Notes: a model not told the origin generated them from the letters alone. DNA of 64,000 bases from JBHJHP01 sp042219825 (GCF_042219825.1 NZ_JBHJHQ010000001.1:124001-188000); one strand, 5' to 3'. Counted from the first letter of the stretch, positions 1 through 10,448 are shown. Numbers and translations are program-made.

Positions 1-1468
1 CAAAGGTTTCGGGTTGCTCGTAATATTCGGGATCCCAGTTTTCATCAGTTACTTCACCATTTTGAGATCGTTCAATTGCCTTTTTTATGGCATCAGGAAC
101 TGTTTTGTCCTTAAAATTTTCAAACCTGCTTAAAGCATCCTTTAGCTGACCGGTTAAAAGCGTACTGTGAATAAATCCCGGTTTTGTTGTGAACCATGCG
201 GCTTGTCTTACCAGATAAGGATTGTTTGTTGTAAGCCATCCTGAAAGAAGGGATGTAAATTCTCCAGCTGCAATTTTTCCATTATCGAGCATGTCGTTGA
301 GCGTATAGGCCACAGAAAGAATAAAATCCCGGTCCTCAAACGATTTCATGTCATCAAATACCTGTTTGAAGTTCTCTTTCCGCATTAAAAGTGATTTGAT
401 CAGTAACTGTTTCTCAAATCTGTCATCAGACGCTTTTAAATAGTCAGTTGCAATGGACGTAACAGTTTCAGCAATGTCGTTTTGCATAAAGGCACCCAGC
501 AATGTGGCACGGATAATTTCATTTTCTTCAGTCTGAACATAATTGATCAGATTATCATCAGGTTTAATGTCGGATGCTGCAATGTATTGAGCCGCAGCAA
601 GCTTTACACTAATGTGTTTATCGTTTTGAAGTGAATTCCAAATGGTCTGGTATACCTGCGGATTTTGAAATGGTTTTAATGCATTAATGGCTGAAATACG
701 GACATTATAAACCGAATCCTCATTCAGAATACTTAACAGCCGGGTTTGAACATCGGCATCCGCATAACCCGAAAGAACACGGGTATAAATCATTCTGATC
801 TCCGGACTCCCGTCAGAAACAGAAAGGAGCAAAGCTTTTATTTTGAGATCAGCAGGATATTTTCGTATTCTGTAAAAATAATGTCCTGACGCCAGTCTGG
901 CTTCAAAAGGTGCTTTTTCATTCGCATCATTCAGCATGACAGACAGAGCTTCGTCGCTATTAATATTTCTCAGTCCTGCACGGTATATTCCCCAGGCTAT
1001 ACCTCCTTTAACGGTGTCATTTGCTTCCGGGTATTTGGCAATGAATGCTAATCCTTTGGAAGTCGCAACCCGGCCCAAAGCCTCAAGTTTGGTGGCTTTA
1101 ACTTTTGCATCATTTTCGGATGAAATGGATGCAATTAGTATGGGTTCCGCCGATATGGCGCCACACTGACCGATGGAAAAGGCAGCATTAATGCGAACAG
1201 AAGTGTCGGGATCGTTCAGCAATGGATACAAATATGACAGGTAACCACTATCCTGTATGGATGAGAAGGATAATGCCGCTTCGGCACGGTAGACTGGATT
1301 TTCACTTTTCAGGTAATTTATCAGACTGTCTGGTTGCCTGTTGTACTGATAGGTATATATTTTCTGGAGTTGAATATCCTCAAATTTATTCAGCTTTATG
1401 GGGCGCGGTTTTGGCTGACAAGCCAATATTGTCAGTACAAGTCCCGATAGTAATATTAAGTACTTCAT
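1..1468 (-). CDS. HEAT-repeat lipoprotein, 3' end outside window (possible cyclophilin fusion)
   Basis: The reading frame is open from an ATG at 1468 down to the window edge, giving about 489 visible residues. The N-terminus is a lipoprotein signal with a lipobox ending ILAC (Cys17), so the protein is probably anchored in the outer membrane or periplasm. The body consists of ~30-residue helical HEAT-like units, for example one containing DPDTSVRINAAFSIGQ. Its ATG overlaps the stop of the upstream hydrolase gene (ATGA), so the two are translationally coupled. From family knowledge, Bacteroidota lipoproteins with this kind of N-terminus often carry a C-terminal cyclophilin-type peptidyl-prolyl isomerase domain. 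That part would lie beyond position 1 and cannot be seen. The HEAT assignment is good; the isomerase activity is inference only. Confidence 0.7.
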   Translation of the reverse strand, partial: MKYLILLSGLVLTILACQPKPRPIKLNKFEDIQLQKIYTYQYNRQPDSLINYLKSENPVYRAEAALSFSSIQDSGYLSYLYPLLNDPDTSVRINAAFSIGQCGAISAEPILIASISSENDAKVKATKLEALGRVATSKGLAFIAKYPEANDTVKGGIAWGIYRAGLRNINSDEALSVMLNDANEKAPFEARLASGHYFYRIRKYPADLKIKALLLSVSDGSPEIRMIYTRVLSGYADADVQTRLLSILNEDSVYNVRISAINALKPFQNPQVYQTIWNSLQNDKHISVKLAAAQYIAASDIKPDDNLINYVQTEENEIIRATLLGAFMQNDIAETVTSIATDYLKASDDRFEKQLLIKSLLMRKENFKQVFDDMKSFEDRDFILSVAYTLNDMLDNGKIAAGEFTSLLSGWLTTNNPYLVRQAAWFTTKPGFIHSTLLTGQLKDALSRFENFKDKTVPDAIKKAIERSQNGEVTDENWDPEYYEQPETF

Positions 1469-2415
1469 TTAGTGTCTGTAGTTGTGTGATAAATGGTATT
1501 AAATGCTTCCTGTTGTAGTTCTTTGTCCTGATCCGAATATGCAGCTCTTCCCTTTAAACGGGTAAACACATGAAGATTGGAATTAAGCATGACAGTGTCA
1601 ATGGCAGATCCGTCGCTAAAATGCACCCCATCGTACAGCCAGCGGGCGCTTTCGGGGGCAGCAGAGTCATCCTGTTTAACCTTCCAGACCATAAAATGTT
1701 GTGTTTCTGACGGTAGTGTAATTCCTTTTTTCAGATTCTTCCGGCTTACTTTCAATAATTTATTCAGCTGAACAAGACTTTTTTCTCCCCGGTACTTATA
1801 CCAGTATCTGGCCTCATAATCTGTAACATCCACTTCCACATACGGCAGAAATTTTCCAAGGATACCTACATAATTTAACAACTTATTGGAAGGTTCAATT
1901 ATGGGATCAATAAAAAATACATTTTCAGGTTCAACCAGTGTGTCAAAAGCATTTTTGACTATCAGATCAAGAATAAGCGGACATCCTGTTGATGATCCTG
2001 CAAGGGAGATCTTCCTGAATCCTTCATGATAAAGCTTTTCATACTCATCCAGAATGGGTTTCTGCCAGTCCTGCCAGGTTGTTTTATTAAATGTGTCATA
2101 ATCTCTGCCATGCCCTCCAAGCAGAACCCGTGAGATATAAACGGGGCTATCCTGTTTAGAAAGGTATTGTGCAAATTCAAACCATTCGAAGGGTGTAGCT
2201 GTATAGCCATGGGCTGCTATAATAACAGGTTTTGTTATGTCCGGAGTTGAGTCAAGTGCTGAAATAAGATATTTTGACGGGACTATCAAAGAAGAATCCA
2301 TAAAGGATTTACTATCGAGATTTTTGGATTCAATAGGTGGATATTTTTTACAGCTGCTTAAAAATGCAATAGACAGCAATCCGAAAATTACCCATGTAAA
2401 GTGACGATGTTTCAT
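1465..2415 (-). CDS. Alpha/beta-hydrolase lipoprotein (carboxylesterase/serine aminopeptidase-like)
   Basis: A 316-aa exported hydrolase. The signal peptide ends in LSSC (Cys22), marking a lipoprotein. Alpha/beta-hydrolase hallmarks are an oxyanion-loop region AAHGYTATPFEW (residues 68-79), a GGHGRDYD segment near 100, and a nucleophile elbow G-S-S-T-G with Ser142 as predicted nucleophile. The general fold resembles carboxylesterases and monoacylglycerol lipases that cleave ester bonds of small substrates; the true substrate is unknown. A TTG two codons upstream (2421) could also start the frame, but ATG at 2415 gives the cleaner signal peptide. The gene lies 80 bp downstream of the large sensor kinase and overlaps the start of the HEAT-repeat gene by 4 nt, so the last two genes are probably co-transcribed. 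Confidence 0.75.
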   Translation of the reverse strand: MKHRHFTWVIFGLLSIAFLSSCKKYPPIESKNLDSKSFMDSSLIVPSKYLISALDSTPDITKPVIIAAHGYTATPFEWFEFAQYLSKQDSPVYISRVLLGGHGRDYDTFNKTTWQDWQKPILDEYEKLYHEGFRKISLAGSSTGCPLILDLIVKNAFDTLVEPENVFFIDPIIEPSNKLLNYVGILGKFLPYVEVDVTDYEARYWYKYRGEKSLVQLNKLLKVSRKNLKKGITLPSETQHFMVWKVKQDDSAAPESARWLYDGVHFSDGSAIDTVMLNSNLHVFTRLKGRAAYSDQDKELQQEAFNTIYHTTTDTK

Positions 2416-2495
2416 AGTCAAAAAATTTCATGTAATTATTTAACCCTGCAAAAGGGGTTTGGTTCTAAAAGTACTAAAGATTTATGAAAGAAATA

Positions 2496-5400
2496 TCAGC
2501 CGTTATATTTTGGCAAGGTAAAATGGAAGTTTGAACCTACATTGATCGTGCTGTCTACCCAGATTGTTCCATTGTTTTGTTCTACAAAATCCTTACAGAT
2601 TACCAATCCAAGGCCCGTTCCTTTTTCCCCTGACGTGCCTTTTCGCTGGGTTTCGTTGTTTATTTTAAACAGGTTGTCTGCAATCTCATTGTCCATACCT
2701 ATGCCTGTGTCGCTAATAGTCACTTCAATCGTATTTCCTTTGGTGAGAGTTTTGACAGAAATAGTGCCTTCGTTTTGTGTGAATTTTATTGAATTGGAAA
2801 CAAGGTTACGGATTACGGTGGATATCATTTCCCCATCTGCATAAGCCTGAGTATTGGCATCTACCTGGTTTATGAGATCGATTTTTTTATTAGTTGCAGC
2901 AGTGTATAACAGTTCAAATTCACGTTCAACGATATCATAAATATTTACTTTGGCAAACTTAGGCTGAATGACACCCTGTTGGATCCGTGACCAGTGTAGC
3001 AGGTTATTGATCAGGTAAACCATGGAATCGGCTGAACGAATAATGATATCCATAAATTTAGTCAGTTCTGAATCTTCATCTTCCGGTAATTCTTCTTTAA
3101 CCACTTCAGCAAAACCAACAATTCCGGTTAATGGATTTTTTAAGTCGTGACTGATTATTGAAAAAAGCTTATCTTTTGTGGAAATAAGTTGTTGTAACTC
3201 CTTATTCTGCTGTTCTATTAGTGTTTCAGCCTCTTTACGTTTATCTATATTATGCAGTACCAACAGGACGTAACTTTTATTTGAGGCTGAAATAAATGAA
3301 CTGCTAATGATAACAGGAATATGATCTCCGTGCACATGATCAACCCAAAATTCACCGTTTATCGGGTTATTTTGCTTAATGGCTTCATTGAGTTTTTTGT
3401 TAAAATCATCACGGAATGGTGCAGGAATTAAGGATGAATAATGAAATCCTATCATATCTTCTGTAACCCTGTTAAACAGTTCCTCCGATTTTTTATTGGT
3501 AGCAGCTACTATACCATTTTTAGTCTCTAAAACCAACATAGCATCGCTGGCATTTTCAATTGTATGATAAATACTGTCCAGACTCGTAGTATCCTTGAAA
3601 TCCAGGGTTCGGCGTTCAATAACAAAAGCAGCCTGACGGAGAATGGATTCAATATCACTCTTTTCTTCTGAGGTTAATGTCTTTTTGGAAAAGAAATGCA
3701 CAACCCCTAGTAGTTTATCACCATGGTTAACTCCCATGGTATAGATGTTATTGATACTAAGAATATTTTCTATTTTACGGGCATCTGACGATGGAAACTG
3801 TATCCCGAAATACAAGTCAAGTCCTCCTTTAAATTCAACCAGTTTACTCCGTTTGTAAATCTCGTAGTTGGTAGGGTAGATGTTTATATTTTTACCAAAA
3901 ATATTGTATTTGGTAATGGTTCTGATCTCATCTTCTTCATCTTTACCTACCCCCCGAATACATTTAACAGTGAGTTTTGTTTCGCTCTGATTTGTGCTTG
4001 TAAATGCAAGTATGGATTCAGGAAATTGACTGAAAAGCGCATCAGAAACATATTTATAGATTGATTCAAGATCTTCAATGTTAATCAGCTCTGCTAAAGA
4101 AAAACGTTGTTGTTGCGCTTTTTCAATTTTTTCTTCAAGCGAGAGTTCCAGTTGTTTTAATGAAGAAATATCTTCGTAGATTCCTAAAATACCATCAAAT
4201 CCGTTTTCTGATTTACGAAGCGGAAATAAAGAGGTATTCAGCCATACAGTATTCCCGTTTTCAGACGTGTAGCTAAGTTCGGAGTTAAGAACAGGACCTC
4301 CAGAATTTAAAACTTCAATATCCCTGCTGCGATATTTTCTTAATTGTCTCGGCCAGTTTAAGTTGTCATCTGTTTTACCAACTATACTTTCAGGTGTACT
4401 TAATCCTGCCTGAATTGCAAATTGTTTATTACATCCTCTATATACTCCCTGGGAATCTTTCCAGAATATACAGGCCGGGATATTATCGATAATTCCTGAT
4501 ATTAACCTTGATCTTTCTCTCAAGCTTTCCCGTTCACCATCATTTTTGATTTCCGTAAGCTTACGCTCTGTAACATCTTCATGTACAACTGTAATTCCCT
4601 TAACAAATCCCTTATCATCTGTTACAGGATATATCCTCGTGTTGAACCAGAGTGGCGTTCTTGTATTGTATGATGCATCGTACTGATATTCTGGCACAAT
4701 CACGGATTCTCCGTCATAAGCTTTCAGCACATATTCATATAAACCCGAATTTCTGATCTCGATGCTTTTCAGAATATTAAAGGAATTTATGGTTGTTGAT
4801 GCCGGAAAACCCCACAGTTTTTCGTAGGCCTTATTCGCCGCAACCTGTAAACCATCCTTGTTATACTGTTCTATGATGTACGGCGCCTGGTCGATAGCCG
4901 ACATATAGATGTTTTCTTCTCCTTTGTTGCGTTCAGAGAATTCTTTCAGATCGATTATTTCCCAGATGGACTCCATAAAGGAAATCAGCTGTTCTACATC
5001 TGTATTCCGGTAATCCTTTTTAGAATTTGTAACTGCTATAGTTGCTACAATACGGTTATTTTTGAAAATCGGAATACTCATGAACTTCAAGGTGTGACTA
5101 CTGCCGGTAGTAAATACATCTTTCTTATGCAGATGAATATTAAAATCATTATCTATAATGGGCCTGCGCAACAATACCAGATCATTCCATATCGATTTAT
5201 CTTCAAGTAAACCAAACGTCTCCTTTTCCTCATTGCTTAGTATTTCAAATCTGTCTTTCAGATTTTTAAGAACCAGAATTCCTTTCTTCTCTTCATCCAC
5301 ATAATGCAGATACCCAAATATACTTTTAGTATTCTTTAAAACCTCTCCCAGCACATAATCAAGCAGATCTTCCATGCCCTTTGCCTTAAACAGCGAGATG

Positions 5401-6221
5401 TTGATCAGAAACTTTTGTCTGAGTTCGTTAATTTGACTTTGCTGTTCGGTCTGCTTTCTTTGTGAAATATCCCTGGCAGATAATATAATTCTTTCAACGT
5501 TATTGATCTCAACATATTTAGCTAAAACTTCTAACCAGATTTCATCACCAGATCTCTTTTTTATAAGACAGTCAAAGGTTTGGGGCTCATCGTCTATTAT
5601 AGCTTTTTTGAAATATGAGGATATTTTATCAAGAGTTTTTACAGTCTTTTCGCCACACAGGTCAAAAATGGTCTTTCCCGACAACTCATCCTGAGTATAT
5701 CCGGTGAGTTCCTCACATGTTTTGTTTATTTCAACAATTTTGTGGCCCTCTGTTTCAAGGATGAAAATTGATTCAGTACTGAAATCAAATATCTCCTTCT
5801 GATACTGAAGTACTTCTTTTAGAATCGATTTATCCTCGTTGATTTTTGTGATATCCTTTAGCGTTCCATTAACGGATATTACTTCATTATTCTTATTCAG
5901 TAGCGGATAACCATAAACCATGCAGTAAAAGAAATCATCATTTTCTCTTCGTACCTTTAATTCTGTTTCAAAAGGTACACCCTCGGTAAAAGCCAACGTT
6001 AATACATCAACTAATTTTTTGAGTTCATTATAGGTGAAAAATGAGGATTGTTCTTCAACGGAAAGATAGTGTTTTTCAGGTGGAATGTTCAGGATTTCGA
6101 AAAACCTGGAAGAGCAAGTAACAACACCCAAAGCAGCATTCCATTCCCAGGTTGCCAAAGGCGAATGAATTCTGCTATGCAATATAGTTAGGCCTTTCTT
6201 AATTAAGATTCGATCCGACAT
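2496..6221 (-). CDS. Cytosolic multi-PAS/GAF sensor histidine kinase
   Basis: A 1241-aa protein without obvious membrane segments. Domain order by eye: PAS (about 20-125), PAS (140-255), GAF (265-430), PAS (445-555), PAS (575-695), GAF (715-870), PAS (890-1005), then HisKA dimerisation/phosphoacceptor and HATPase_c. The phosphoacceptor motif SIISHDLKNPLTG places the phosphorylated histidine at His1025. The ATP-binding domain has an N-box (NLVSNSIKFTQ), a G1 box (DTGIGMD) and a G2 box (GTGLGL). There is no receiver or HPt domain and no response-regulator gene next to it, so its partner is elsewhere. Such proteins autophosphorylate on sensing intracellular signals; the ligands of the seven sensor modules cannot be deduced. 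A 270-bp gap precedes it, so it probably has its own promoter. Confidence 0.9.
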   Translation of the reverse strand: MSDRILIKKGLTILHSRIHSPLATWEWNAALGVVTCSSRFFEILNIPPEKHYLSVEEQSSFFTYNELKKLVDVLTLAFTEGVPFETELKVRRENDDFFYCMVYGYPLLNKNNEVISVNGTLKDITKINEDKSILKEVLQYQKEIFDFSTESIFILETEGHKIVEINKTCEELTGYTQDELSGKTIFDLCGEKTVKTLDKISSYFKKAIIDDEPQTFDCLIKKRSGDEIWLEVLAKYVEINNVERIILSARDISQRKQTEQQSQINELRQKFLINISLFKAKGMEDLLDYVLGEVLKNTKSIFGYLHYVDEEKKGILVLKNLKDRFEILSNEEKETFGLLEDKSIWNDLVLLRRPIIDNDFNIHLHKKDVFTTGSSHTLKFMSIPIFKNNRIVATIAVTNSKKDYRNTDVEQLISFMESIWEIIDLKEFSERNKGEENIYMSAIDQAPYIIEQYNKDGLQVAANKAYEKLWGFPASTTINSFNILKSIEIRNSGLYEYVLKAYDGESVIVPEYQYDASYNTRTPLWFNTRIYPVTDDKGFVKGITVVHEDVTERKLTEIKNDGERESLRERSRLISGIIDNIPACIFWKDSQGVYRGCNKQFAIQAGLSTPESIVGKTDDNLNWPRQLRKYRSRDIEVLNSGGPVLNSELSYTSENGNTVWLNTSLFPLRKSENGFDGILGIYEDISSLKQLELSLEEKIEKAQQQRFSLAELINIEDLESIYKYVSDALFSQFPESILAFTSTNQSETKLTVKCIRGVGKDEEDEIRTITKYNIFGKNINIYPTNYEIYKRSKLVEFKGGLDLYFGIQFPSSDARKIENILSINNIYTMGVNHGDKLLGVVHFFSKKTLTSEEKSDIESILRQAAFVIERRTLDFKDTTSLDSIYHTIENASDAMLVLETKNGIVAATNKKSEELFNRVTEDMIGFHYSSLIPAPFRDDFNKKLNEAIKQNNPINGEFWVDHVHGDHIPVIISSSFISASNKSYVLLVLHNIDKRKEAETLIEQQNKELQQLISTKDKLFSIISHDLKNPLTGIVGFAEVVKEELPEDEDSELTKFMDIIIRSADSMVYLINNLLHWSRIQQGVIQPKFAKVNIYDIVEREFELLYTAATNKKIDLINQVDANTQAYADGEMISTVIRNLVSNSIKFTQNEGTISVKTLTKGNTIEVTISDTGIGMDNEIADNLFKINNETQRKGTSGEKGTGLGLVICKDFVEQNNGTIWVDSTINVGSNFHFTLPKYNG

Positions 6222-6491
6222 TGCTATCGTGGGTTAACTATTAATTAAAATTGCAAGTAGCTTTAATAAATCTACATTCCAAGCGTTAATGTAAAAATAC
6301 GAATATTTGGATAGCGATTGACTTTGCTGAAAAGGTTTAATGGATTGTTAATCTAATAAATGTTATGTTTATTAAAATTTACCTTAATAATAATAAATTG
6401 TTATTTTGTGTTGACTGATTAGGTAAATACACGTAGTCTAGGGTTTGTAGATTTAACATTTATATGGGTAAATTACACATCCCTATAAATG

Positions 6492-7373
6492 TTACTTAGC
6501 CAAATTTCGGTAATAATCTGCTTGTTTTTTATTGTTGAGCCGTGCGTTTATGTTTGCCAGGTATCCGGCATATTCTTTTTGAGGATTGAGTTTATATAGT
6601 TTTTCAAAGTATTTTTTTGCGGCCTGATAATCTTTTGTTGCAATTTTCAGCTGATCAACAAGATAGGCATACTGGCGGCGTGTTTTGTGTTTTTCATAAG
6701 CTGCCATTTCTGTATTGTAAAGGTTTTCGGCCTTGTTGTAATAATGTGATCCGAGTGTAAACAGCGCAGTACTGTTTTTTTGATCTGCAGCAAAAAGTTT
6801 AATGGCATAATTATAAGCTTCTTCTGAGTTTTCAAGATTGTTCTGAAGGATGACATAGTCTTCAAGCAGACCGGTATCAGATTTTTGGGTATCATCAATA
6901 TTTTTCCAAAGGATTTCTGCTTTTGTCCAGTTTTCACTTTCTATGTATGCAGTCATAAGTTCTTTTTGTGCTGAAATTTTTAATTCACTGTCCGGAAACT
7001 TTTCTAAAAACTTTTCCAGGGAAGAGATTTCAAAAGACAGATTATTGGATCTTTTATATGCCTGAGTGATATTATAATAGGTTTCCGGCCTGCTGTTACC
7101 GTTCTCAATTGCTTTGTTGAGATAGGTAAGTGCTTTATCATTGTTGCCTGATTTTAAAGCCAGTTCACCTGCAAAAGCATACGTTGAATCACTTGCAACT
7201 TTATGTTTTGATTCATAGAAGGCAATTATATCCTCAGTCTTTTGAAGTGCACCCTGTGTATTGCTTTCAGCAGCCAGCTTGTAGGCTTCTGTGTTAAGTT
7301 CCGTAATTTGCTTTGGTGTTCCACACGATGAAAGCAAAAAAACTACTATAAGAAGGAAAAGAAATTTACTCAT
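6492..7373 (-). CDS. TPR-repeat lipoprotein
   Basis: A 293-aa lipoprotein. The start at ATG 7373 gives a signal peptide with lipobox LSSC (Cys17); an upstream in-frame extension to 7403 would put ten residues before the hydrophobic stretch and is unlikely. The mature protein is a run of tetratricopeptide-like helical pairs, for example AFAGELALKSGNNDKALTYL and ETYYNITQAYKRSNNLSFEI, ending in AKKYFEKLYKLNPQKEYAGYL. TPR proteins are protein-protein interaction scaffolds; in this phylum such lipoproteins often serve envelope assembly or gliding/secretion machinery, but nothing here names a partner. The gene follows arfB by about 50 bp in the same direction, so it is probably the last gene of the kinase-arfB-TPR operon. 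Confidence 0.7.
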   Translation of the reverse strand: MSKFLFLLIVVFLLSSCGTPKQITELNTEAYKLAAESNTQGALQKTEDIIAFYESKHKVASDSTYAFAGELALKSGNNDKALTYLNKAIENGNSRPETYYNITQAYKRSNNLSFEISSLEKFLEKFPDSELKISAQKELMTAYIESENWTKAEILWKNIDDTQKSDTGLLEDYVILQNNLENSEEAYNYAIKLFAADQKNSTALFTLGSHYYNKAENLYNTEMAAYEKHKTRRQYAYLVDQLKIATKDYQAAKKYFEKLYKLNPQKEYAGYLANINARLNNKKQADYYRNLAK

Positions 7374-7425
7374 ATCATACATTATAGGCCGCAAAGGTAA
7401 CAACTAATCGGGCACTGGCAAAACT

Positions 7426-7827
7426 TCACAAATCGGGTTTACGGCGCAATTGCTTTAATTCTGATTTTTGATGCTTACGTTCAAGCCGTTTAACGACTGA
7501 CTGGCGGGAAGGATGTGTAGGTTTTCTCTTTTTTTGCGGTTTTAGAGCAGACTCGATCAGGCTGAAAAAACGTTCTGTGGCCGATTCCTTATTTTTAAAT
7601 TGAGAGCGTGAGGCCTGTGATGTTACAATAAATTCATCATCATTATTGATTCGATTTCTAAGTTTGTGAAAAATTAACTGTTTCTCACTGTCAGACAAGC
7701 CTGAAGAAGAGGATACATTAAATCTTAATTCCACCCTTGTACTGACTTTATTGACGTGCTGCCCTCCGGCGCCTGAACTTCTGGTGAAATTAAAATATAA
7801 TTCGTTTTCAATAATCGTTCTTTTCAT
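7426..7827 (-). CDS. arfB: Peptidyl-tRNA hydrolase ArfB (ribosome rescue)
   Basis: A 133-aa class-I-release-factor-like protein. The GGQ motif (Gly21-Gly22-Gln23, in SSGAGGQHVNKV) is the catalytic element that hydrolyses peptidyl-tRNA on the ribosome. The C-terminal tail is strongly basic (KPQKKRKPTHPSRQSVVKRL), as in ArfB/YaeJ, where it enters the empty mRNA channel of stalled ribosomes. The length matches ArfB (about 135-140 aa), and there is no codon-recognition domain, which excludes a full release factor. The gene overlaps the stop of the upstream sensor kinase by 4 nt (ATGA), so translation is coupled. The assignment is firm; the reason for pairing with a PAS kinase is not apparent. Confidence 0.93.
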   Translation of the reverse strand: MKRTIIENELYFNFTRSSGAGGQHVNKVSTRVELRFNVSSSSGLSDSEKQLIFHKLRNRINNDDEFIVTSQASRSQFKNKESATERFFSLIESALKPQKKRKPTHPSRQSVVKRLERKHQKSELKQLRRKPDL

Positions 7828-10295
7828 ACCCGTTTTTTCGGAAGCGTAAAATAAAAAGTACTTCCCTTTCCATATTCAGATGTCAACCATATTTTTCCAT
7901 GCATCAATTCCGTCAGACTTTTACATATAGATAATCCAAGCCCTGTGCCACCGTGTTGATCAGAACTGAGCCTATCTCCCTGTATGAATCGGTCCCAAAC
8001 AGTTTCTTTATATTCATCCTTAATGCCTTTCCCGGTATCTGCAACAAAAAATACCCATTCATTATTCAACTGTTCAATGCCTATTTCTATTGAACCGGAT
8101 GACGTGAATTTGATAGCATTAGTAAGAAGATTTCCAAATATCTGGAGAATGCGTTGATTGTCACCCATCACTTTCAATTTGCCCGCTTTTTTAGGTATGA
8201 TGAGTTTAAAATCAAGTCCCTTTGCTTCTACATTGGGTTTGAATTGATCATAAATATCGTTTAGCAGAGTATTGATTTCGTTTTCTACAATAGTTAAATC
8301 AATTTGCTGAGATTCAATTTTTGAAATATCCAGTATATCATTCAAAATGGATAATAACTGATTGCTGCTTTTTCTGATAATATTACTGTATGAATGACGG
8401 GTTTCTTCGTCCATTTCTGAATCTGTAGCAAGAATTTCGGAAAATCCGATAATTCCATTCAGAGGAGTCCGTATTTCATGGCTCATATTGGCAAGAAATG
8501 AAGATTTCAGTTTATCACTTTCGCGTGCCTTAGCAAGTGCATGCTTCAATTCTTCTTCATGCTTAATTCTCTCAGTTACATCCCTGCCAATACATACAGA
8601 ATACTCCTGTTTATTGTTGCTGTTTATAATACGTTCTATAGATAATTCAATCCAGATTTCAGTGCCGTCTTTTTTCCGGGCTTTATTAATAAATGTAGAA
8701 GAGAATATGTTTTTCTGCCTCTCTTCCATAATTCTGTTTTTTACATATGCCACGTCATCGCTATGTACAAACAGAAGAATGTTTTTGTTTGTAATTTCTT
8801 CATGTGAATATCCTAATACCTGATTTACAGAAGGGCTTACATAGGTAATTAAAAAGTTAGGATCAACAATCAGAATGAAATCAGAGGTATTCTCTGCAAT
8901 AATTTCAAAGTTCCTCTGACTGGTTTGTAATTCCTTTTCATATTGTTTCCGTTTGGTTATATCTCTCCAATTGGTATAAATAATGTCAACTCCTCTTTCT
9001 TTCAGTGGGGTTAGTGAAACTTCAATCCATAAATTCCTTCCGCCTTTCTTCTGATGAACCCATTCAAACCTGCTGTATCCACTTTTTAAAGCTTCTTCAA
9101 TTAGATCGACGGCTTTTTTATATGAGGGTTGCCCATCAGGTTGAAATTCAGGGGACAGATCCCATGGATGTTTGCCGACTATATCTTTTTTGCTGTTATA
9201 TTCCAGTAATTTAACCGTTGCCTGATTACATTCAATAAATTTTTCGCCTTCAATTAAAAGTACCGGATCATTGGATTGCTCAAAAAGCTTTCTGTACTTC
9301 TCCTCGCTTTCCTTCAGTTCGCGATCCATCTTAATTCGTTCTGTAATATCTCTGGCAACTGCGTACATTATTCCTTCCTGATTGGGTGGAGTGCCCATCC
9401 ATTCAAATGTTCTATAGGTTCCGCTCTTACACCTGTATCTATTTATAAAACCTTTTACAGATTTCCCCGTCTTTTGCTGATCTATCTGAAGCATGGTGTC
9501 ATTGAGGTCTTCGGGATGAATTAATTCTGTAAATGAGGTATTGAGAAGTTCATCTATTGAATATCCAAGTATTCTCTCCCACGATTTATTTACTTTTAGA
9601 AAGGTTCCGTCAGACTTGACAATACAGGAAAGGTCTGGAGTAAGAGCGAAGAAAGTTTCGAGTTCTTCATGTGCCGCCCTGATCAGAAATTCAACTTCTT
9701 TTTTATCTGTTATATCCCGGCCAATGGCAATAATCTCATATACTTCATCTTTGTCATTAACAATAGCAGTATCTTTCCATTCCAGCCATTTCCATCCGTC
9801 TGGTGTATAAACCCTTTGCTGCACAACTGTTTTGTAGGGTGGTTTATACAATTCTTCCATTTTTAAGGTCGTAGAATGTCTGTCATCTTCATGTACCAGT
9901 GGCATAAAACTCTGGTTGAGAAGTTCCTCTTTTGATTTTCCAAAAAATGAGCAGTATTTCTCGTTTATATACAGGAAACGACCTTGCTTATCTACTTTTA
10001 CCAGCAAATCATCCTGATTTTCAATAAGGTGTTCGTATTCAAGTTCCTTTAATTTTATCTGTGCTTTTATTTTATCCTGTTTGACGGATTCCTTTCTGAC
10101 CAGAAAGTATATAAGAATAGTAGTCAATATAACAAATATTAGTCCTTTGTATGTCTGTATCCGGGGATCTGTAGTTAATAAACTAACAAGGAAATCACTA
10201 CCAATAATCCACAGTACACCTACAATAAGAAATGTAATAACAATTCTCAATTCAACCCTGGACCTTTTATTGCCTTTGTTTTCAACTTTTTTCAT
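7824..10295 (-). CDS. Membrane-bound multi-PAS sensor histidine kinase
   Basis: An 823-aa protein. Two N-terminal transmembrane helices (about residues 17-37 and 48-65) with only a short loop between them make a classical periplasmic sensor domain unlikely. Four PAS domains follow (about 78-200, 205-320, 325-452, 455-575), several with the PAC-type ending GRDITxRK. HisKA carries NMSHEIRTPLNGIIGF with phosphoacceptor His606; HATPase_c has an N-box (NLLTNAIKFT), DTGKGI and GGTGLGLSI. No receiver domain is attached. It is the first gene of a minus-strand group with arfB (4-nt overlap) and the TPR lipoprotein. The signal and the response regulator are unknown. Confidence 0.9.
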   Translation of the reverse strand: MKKVENKGNKRSRVELRIVITFLIVGVLWIIGSDFLVSLLTTDPRIQTYKGLIFVILTTILIYFLVRKESVKQDKIKAQIKLKELEYEHLIENQDDLLVKVDKQGRFLYINEKYCSFFGKSKEELLNQSFMPLVHEDDRHSTTLKMEELYKPPYKTVVQQRVYTPDGWKWLEWKDTAIVNDKDEVYEIIAIGRDITDKKEVEFLIRAAHEELETFFALTPDLSCIVKSDGTFLKVNKSWERILGYSIDELLNTSFTELIHPEDLNDTMLQIDQQKTGKSVKGFINRYRCKSGTYRTFEWMGTPPNQEGIMYAVARDITERIKMDRELKESEEKYRKLFEQSNDPVLLIEGEKFIECNQATVKLLEYNSKKDIVGKHPWDLSPEFQPDGQPSYKKAVDLIEEALKSGYSRFEWVHQKKGGRNLWIEVSLTPLKERGVDIIYTNWRDITKRKQYEKELQTSQRNFEIIAENTSDFILIVDPNFLITYVSPSVNQVLGYSHEEITNKNILLFVHSDDVAYVKNRIMEERQKNIFSSTFINKARKKDGTEIWIELSIERIINSNNKQEYSVCIGRDVTERIKHEEELKHALAKARESDKLKSSFLANMSHEIRTPLNGIIGFSEILATDSEMDEETRHSYSNIIRKSSNQLLSILNDILDISKIESQQIDLTIVENEINTLLNDIYDQFKPNVEAKGLDFKLIIPKKAGKLKVMGDNQRILQIFGNLLTNAIKFTSSGSIEIGIEQLNNEWVFFVADTGKGIKDEYKETVWDRFIQGDRLSSDQHGGTGLGLSICKSLTELMHGKIWLTSEYGKGSTFYFTLPKKRV

Positions 10296-10448
10296 AAACG
10301 ATAAACAGTCTACGAATTTAATAAAAAAATAATTAACAATTATTTAATGTTGATAACTATATTATTATATCGTTGAGTATTTCGGTTTAGAAATATTAAG
10401 CGGTGAATGTTTTGTTCAGGCTTTTGAAAAAGGAGTAATTAAAAAAAA

